Both the position numbers and the translations under genes were made by a program. Below the pieces are notes generated by a model. That model worked only from the letters and a program-made list of their open reading frames with translations, did no database searches and was not told the DNA's origin. A DNA stretch of 48,409 nucleotides from Candidatus Poribacteria bacterium (GTDB taxonomy: Bacteria; Poribacteria; WGA-4E; WGA-3G). Position 1 is the stretch's first letter. The number at the start of each line of letters is the position of its first letter. Of this stretch, positions 44,442-48,409 are shown one piece after another. The DNA is taken from NCBI GenBank assembly GCA_022394775.1, contig JAGFCB010000075.1:1-48409 (forward strand), read 5' to 3'.

Positions 44442-44506
44442 TTTCGTCTCCTTAGAAAATCGAGGACGGGGACGGATGATAGAATGATCGTCCCCGTCCT
44501 GCAGTT

Positions 44507-46786
44507 TTAAAAATTAAGTTTATACAAAAACTTCACGTTCCGCCCAGGCTCCGGCATTACCGCCTTGATTCGGGACAGGTGTTCGCGGTATGCTGTATCC
44601 AGGAGGTTTTCAACCTCGAAAACCACCATATTCTCAAGCTGCCACCACGAAAAATTGAGATAACCTCCAATATCATAGATGAGGTAGCCGTCTGTCGGTT
44701 CCTCAAATTCACCGAGCCGGGTCTGACCGCCTGAAAAACGGGATGCAACATACAAATGCAACGGAGTCGGTGTATAGCTGATGACGAATTTACCATTGAG
44801 GGGCGGAATACGTTCCAAGGGGCGTCTGGTAGGTTCAAGCCTCCCACGGACACCGCTCATATTGAAGTCAAGGCGGACTTTCGGCAGCACCTCACCACCA
44901 ATCTTGACCTCAACGCCATTCATCAGAACATGATGCCCCGTGTATTGGTAAATCCACAACCATCCCGCTGCACCGCTACCCCACTCCTTCAGACCAGTGT
45001 TGGTCGGAATGAGGTAGTTGTATATACGATTTCGGAACAGGATCAGATTGAGTCTGAACCTATCAGTTGCGTATCTGACAAAGAACTCAGCACCATATCC
45101 GATCTCAGGTTCCAGTTCGGCGTTCCCTACTTCATAGGAATAGACAGCTAAGTGCGGTCCATCGCTGAAAAGTTCTTCGATACCCGGTGCGCGGAATGTC
45201 TTCATCAAGTTAGTTCCGATGTTCAATTTATCTGTCCAGTGGTAAATTGCAGCGGTAGCCCCTGACAGCCCCCTAAAGTCGCGGCGTTCGACGGTTCCAG
45301 CTCGGACAACTGCACCAGGCCTAAACGGCTCTGACCGTCTAATGTCATAGCGGATGGCCCCTTGTAAGGTGAGTTTGTCAAAGTTATATTGGTTTAGATA
45401 GAAACCGGCAAGCGCGAACTCACGGGTGTGCGGTGTCCAGTAAAATCCACCTGTCGCATGGTCGCGGTACTCGCCCGAGACCCCTGCAATGGCATTCTCT
45501 AACACGTAAGCCATCGCTGAGACGTTGTGGGTGAGTAAACCGAATTCCACCCCCAGTGCCCCGTTTGACTCTAACTCCTGATGCTGATAACGGGTATAGG
45601 CTGTTTGAAGCCTTACCTTTTTAAGCATTGCTTTATTGAAGCGATACTCCATCTGTCCTTCATATCGCTGTTTGTTCAGCGCAATGTTAACACCCGTGAT
45701 ATGCCCTTCTGGTGAACCCGGGATACCGTAATCTGAACGGTAATTGGTTGCAGCAGCACCGATGAAGCCCCACGGCTTAATTAGCGAAGCACCGCCTGCA
45801 AAATTGACGTTTGAAAGCGCGGTGTTTTCAAGCACACCTATTGGGGTTTGTGTATCAGACGCGAGCCGACGATTCCATTCTAAATTTCCCGCGAAATCAC
45901 CAATTGGAACGGTTAAACCCGTTGTTCCGGTCAAACCTGAGTTCACGGATTCACTCTGGAACGTTAGATGCATGTCCAGTCGTTTCGGCAGCACTTGCGG
46001 AATATTGTTGCTTTTGACGTTGATAACACCACCCAACGCACTCGATCCGTAGATGAGCGATGCGGGTCCTCGCGTGATTTCAACACCCTCCGCAGTTGTT
46101 GGATCAATAGAAACGGCATGATCGGCACTGGATGCGGATTTATCACCTGTGCGTTCACCGTTTTCGAGGATAAGGAGTCTGTCTCCACCGAGTCCGCGGA
46201 TGACAGGCCGCGCGACCGCACGCCCCATCGTCCGTTGTGAGATGCCCGTCTCATCTGCCAACGTGTTCGCCAAGGTCATACCTAACCGTCTTTGGAGTTC
46301 TGCCTCATCCAATGCTAAATCGGTTGTTTCCTCAAATTGTGAAAGAGAGCGATTTGCACCGTATACCCTGATCGTTTTCAGTTGAAACGGCAACGCCTCC
46401 AGTTCAATCTTGAGATAAGGCGTGGCTGCATTGACATCAATTACCTGCTCAAACCGCTGATAACCGACTTTCAAGAACTCAAGTGTCTGCCGTCCTTCCG
46501 ACACCGCGTCAAACTTAAACCGACCATTTGCATCGGTTCTTACGCGCCTCTCAAGTCCCTTAATACGGACCGTAACCCCATCAAGTCGAGTTCTGCTCTG
46601 TATTTCAATGACCTCGCCTTCCACAGACAGCGTTGTGTTCAAAGCACTTTGGACATCCTTGAGATAGCAGAACAGGCACCCTACTATTCCAAATACGAAC
46701 ACCAATAGGTGAGGACACTTTCTAAGCGTCCTCACCGTGGGAGACCTGTGCGGACAAGCACAAGTGCTTAAACAAGTGCTTAACAT
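44507..46786 (-). CDS. TonB-dependent receptor, ZnuD-like
   Basis: A 759-aa outer-membrane receptor. The N-terminal hydrophobic stretch (about 25-45) is the signal. A carboxypeptidase-like regulatory domain (about 52-130) follows (VEGEVIEIQSRTRLDGVTV). The plug (about 150-265) contains RGLGGDRLLILENGER and SSADHAVSIDP, as zinc-type ZnuD receptors do. A 22-strand barrel ends in the aromatic C-terminus YKLNF. Zinc uptake is inferred from the plug motif and the neighbours. ATG 46786 has AAGGGG about 6 nt upstream. It stands between the His-rich lipoprotein and MerC genes in the same direction. Confidence 0.87.
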   Translation of the reverse strand: MLSTCLSTCACPHRSPTVRTLRKCPHLLVFVFGIVGCLFCYLKDVQSALNTTLSVEGEVIEIQSRTRLDGVTVRIKGLERRVRTDANGRFKFDAVSEGRQTLEFLKVGYQRFEQVIDVNAATPYLKIELEALPFQLKTIRVYGANRSLSQFEETTDLALDEAELQRRLGMTLANTLADETGISQRTMGRAVARPVIRGLGGDRLLILENGERTGDKSASSADHAVSIDPTTAEGVEITRGPASLIYGSSALGGVINVKSNNIPQVLPKRLDMHLTFQSESVNSGLTGTTGLTVPIGDFAGNLEWNRRLASDTQTPIGVLENTALSNVNFAGGASLIKPWGFIGAAATNYRSDYGIPGSPEGHITGVNIALNKQRYEGQMEYRFNKAMLKKVRLQTAYTRYQHQELESNGALGVEFGLLTHNVSAMAYVLENAIAGVSGEYRDHATGGFYWTPHTREFALAGFYLNQYNFDKLTLQGAIRYDIRRSEPFRPGAVVRAGTVERRDFRGLSGATAAIYHWTDKLNIGTNLMKTFRAPGIEELFSDGPHLAVYSYEVGNAELEPEIGYGAEFFVRYATDRFRLNLILFRNRIYNYLIPTNTGLKEWGSGAAGWLWIYQYTGHHVLMNGVEVKIGGEVLPKVRLDFNMSGVRGRLEPTRRPLERIPPLNGKFVISYTPTPLHLYVASRFSGGQTRLGEFEEPTDGYLIYDIGGYLNFSWWQLENMVVFEVENLLDTAYREHLSRIKAVMPEPGRNVKFLYKLNF

Positions 46787-46796
46787 GGGATTCCCC

Positions 46797-47429
46797 TTAT
46801 TGAACAGTGACCGGTATCAGAAGTGCTCCCGTGAAATCGGCATGACCCCCGTGAAGAAGTTGCAGTTTAATTTCTGTTTTTCCTGCTTTCAGTCCAACGA
46901 CTTCAAAGTGAAACTCTTCTTCTTCACCGTGTTCTTCACCTTCATGGTCATCTTCTTCATCTTCGTGGTCATGTTCTTCATCTTCCTCTTCGTCCTCATG
47001 CAAATGAATGTCAATGATAGAGGAATCGTAACTCGACAGACCCAAACTGAAGGCTTCCGCTCCGTCATGTCCATGTTCGTCCTCTTCACCCGGTGGGGGC
47101 ACGACTTCATCGAGATGGACTTCCGCTTCGTTCGCGTCAATAAATACAACATGGACCTCAATCTCTTCATCAACGCCAACGGTGAGACCGCCTTCATGGG
47201 TGCCTTGATGTTGGTGATAGACCACTTTTCCATCAACTTCCAGGTTAAAGCCGTCGGCATCGGCGTGAAGGGGGGCATCCGCTTCGTGCTCGTGGTCATG
47301 CTCATCATCAACAATAGGGTTGTCATCTTCACCACAACCTCCCATGAGGGGAAGTACAGCGACAAAGGTTAGTAACATTAATCGAGAGATGGCGACAGAA
47401 AAGTCGCGCCCAAAAAAATACGTAAACAT
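46797..47429 (-). CDS. His/Asp/Glu-rich lipoprotein, putative periplasmic zinc-binding protein
   Basis: A 210-aa lipoprotein: signal LMLLTFVAVLPLMGGC with lipobox Cys32, then DDEHDHEHEAD, a folded beta-rich domain (about 55-130) and an extreme acidic/His tract (about 145-190, EDEEHDHEDEEDDHEGEEHG) before a final strand set. The metal-binding sequence suggests zinc storage or delivery to the TonB receptor 10 nt downstream. ATG 47429 has GGAG 6 nt upstream; the in-frame TTG at 47441 is less likely. Confidence 0.85.
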   Translation of the reverse strand: MFTYFFGRDFSVAISRLMLLTFVAVLPLMGGCGEDDNPIVDDEHDHEHEADAPLHADADGFNLEVDGKVVYHQHQGTHEGGLTVGVDEEIEVHVVFIDANEAEVHLDEVVPPPGEEDEHGHDGAEAFSLGLSSYDSSIIDIHLHEDEEEDEEHDHEDEEDDHEGEEHGEEEEFHFEVVGLKAGKTEIKLQLLHGGHADFTGALLIPVTVQ

Positions 47430-47441
47430 TGTGTTCTCCAA

Positions 47442-47758
47442 TATTTTATTTAGTTGTTAGTTATCAGTTATCAGTTAAGAAGATTTATCCTGATTCTGAC
47501 ACCTAAAGATGCACAACCTAACAGGTTTGCGGCGTACTCGCCCAGATGCGACGTGCATCATCCTACAAAGAGCCACTGCTTTTAACAGGTAACATGGCGC
47601 GCAAAAGAAGGATGTGAAAGCGCGCTGACATGCCATTGGCACCTTATACATTTTTAGTTCAACCTGAAAAGCAGAACCAGGCAAAGGGATCAACGAATAT
47701 AGATATTCCCGAACCCTTTGGACACTATAGAAATATAAAACGAAAACTAATTTTGCCT
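47442..47758. other. Intergenic region with short repeats
   Basis: It holds a TTAGTTATCAGTTATCAGTT tract (47456-47475) and a GCACAACCTAACAGGTT word also seen near 22585. A 72-codon minus frame (47475-47693) has no start signal or recognisable domain and is not called. Confidence 0.5.
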
Positions 47759-48100
47759 TTAACAGACAAAATCTGAAAGTTTATTGGAGAATACAGGTGG
47801 GGCACGACTCCGCACGTTCGCGGTAAGTCTTAAAGGGAGAAAAACAGCTTCATAAAGTGGGAATGTGGTATTGAAAAGGAATGGAGAAATAAGTGCAGAA
47901 GATTCAACTACAACCTCACCGTGTTGGCTGTCGTAGAAACAGGCTGTACAGGTGTTTTCGGAATGGAAATGTTCGGTATGATCGTGTGTGAGCTCAATGA
48001 CACCCAACAGCGCGACATAGCAGCATAGACTTATTACAATACAAATTTTCAAACCACGCCCAAATGTTAGCGTATTAGGAAAAGTCATGCCGTTTCTCAT
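47759..48100 (-). CDS. Small exported His/Cys protein, putative metal-binding
   Basis: A 113-aa protein with an N-terminal membrane or signal segment (about 15-36, LKICIVISLCCYVALLGVIEL). A His-rich motif HDHTEHFH and CTACFY follow, then a hydrophilic tail that ends in DFVC. This pattern is typical of small periplasmic metal-binding proteins found in zinc or copper loci. It starts at ATG 48100 (or 48088) and is driven by a consensus promoter 50-80 nt upstream. It may form the head of the zinc locus. Confidence 0.7.
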   Translation of the reverse strand: MRNGMTFPNTLTFGRGLKICIVISLCCYVALLGVIELTHDHTEHFHSENTCTACFYDSQHGEVVVESSALISPFLFNTTFPLYEAVFLPLRLTANVRSRAPPVFSNKLSDFVC

Positions 48101-48153
48101 AAACCAGAACCTGTATTATTGTATAAAAAAGATTGCCGATAAACTTGCGAGAA

Positions 48154-48182
48154 ATTATATCATACTATTGGGTCGATGTCAA
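48154..48182 (-). promoter_or_regulatory. Consensus promoter for the exported His/Cys protein
   Basis: On the minus strand TTGACA (48182-48177), 17 nt, TATAAT (48159-48154). Both hexamers are perfect. The spacer ends in AATAGTATGA, resembling the argS promoter. Confidence 0.8.
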
Positions 48183-48228
48183 ACGAAACTTATAGTAACG
48201 TTCATAATTACTTGCATACGCGGCAAGG

Positions 48229-48252
48229 TGTAGGGCTGGGTAAGCCAGCCCC
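48229..48252. repeat. Hairpin, 8-bp stem
   Basis: An AGGGCTGG/CCAGCCCC type stem around GTAAG. It lies upstream of the promoter at 48154 on the other side of the gene. Role unknown. Confidence 0.6.
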
Positions 48253-48319
48253 TGCGCGTGTCTAAGTAATTCTAAAATCTACTATAAAAAACGCAAGTTG
48301 CCACCTTTTATACACATAG

Positions 48320-48386
48320 CACTCCGGAATCAACGGTATGAATGCCGTATGGCATTCCCCGGGAGTGCAAGAGGTTAAATACACCG
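48320..48386. repeat. Dispersed intergenic repeat family A, copy 3
   Basis: GCACTCC at the left and GGGAGTGC at the right enclose GAATCAACGGTATGAA and a GAATGCC/GGCATTC hairpin. It is related to 5695 and 7547. Confidence 0.8.
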
Positions 48387-48409
48387 TTTTCTATAGATAT
48401 ATCACCCCT

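Noticed and set aside
47475..47693. 72-codon minus-strand open frame
   Set aside because: No start signal, no domain; covers dispersed repeats.
1..48409. tRNA or rRNA genes
   Set aside because: No cloverleaf with a T-arm GTTCGAATCC-like segment or rRNA-like conserved stretch was recognised by eye. A tRNAscan run would settle it.

Overview
The window is a bacterial chromosome segment of moderate GC. Its gene content suggests a marine or sponge-associated bacterium of the Candidatus Poribacteria type: ECF sigma factors carrying long C-terminal sensor-like domains, a sulfatase, a LamG secreted protein, ABC-2 permeases beside sigma genes, and many short dispersed intergenic palindromes. That assignment is an inference from gene style; no rRNA or tRNA was seen.

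Layout. 1-7.1 kb holds housekeeping genes: the tail of an unknown gene, an RNase Z-like hydrolase, an MTA/purine nucleoside phosphorylase, a class III aminotransferase, arginyl-tRNA synthetase and an unknown 308-aa protein with a long leader. 7.1-22.5 kb is an AT-richer accessory island that looks like genome defence. Two plus-strand genes (a PD-(D/E)XK-like nuclease and a PIN-like protein) are followed by a minus-strand operon: Type III-like Mod methyltransferase, a GIY-YIG-like protein, a membrane coiled-coil/HEAT-like protein, the Res helicase-nuclease, and an OLD-like ATPase/TOPRIM protein. A Clp-fold (SDH-type) serine protease and a 100-aa protein are divergent from Mod across a palindrome-rich control region. 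22.8-28.2 kb carries an M55 D-aminopeptidase, a VOC protein, a HicBA toxin-antitoxin pair, a sulfatase, a membrane M28 peptidase and a MobA-like nucleotidyltransferase.

28.3-39 kb is a duplicated regulatory module. Two paralogous proteins fuse an ECF sigma factor directly to a large Asp-box beta-propeller with no membrane helix. Both genes have a TGCAACC element about 62-66 nt before the start codon, and they are interleaved with three ABC-2 permease genes without an ATPase. A secreted LamG protein follows.

40.3-48.1 kb is a minus-strand zinc/metal-homeostasis locus: a small His/Cys exported protein behind a consensus promoter, a His/Glu-rich lipoprotein, a ZnuD-like TonB receptor, a MerC-like membrane protein, a ZnuA-like gene with an internal deletion, an orphan sorting-domain fragment, a frameshifted 2Fe-2S ferredoxin-like gene, an 86-aa protein, a COG0523 (CobW/ZNG-type) GTPase with an inserted domain, and a WD40 protein. 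The locus has apparently lost its substrate-binding protein by deletion.

Intergenic regions are filled by at least three families of dispersed short repeats, several hairpins and one MITE-like element inserted in a GC-rich palindrome.
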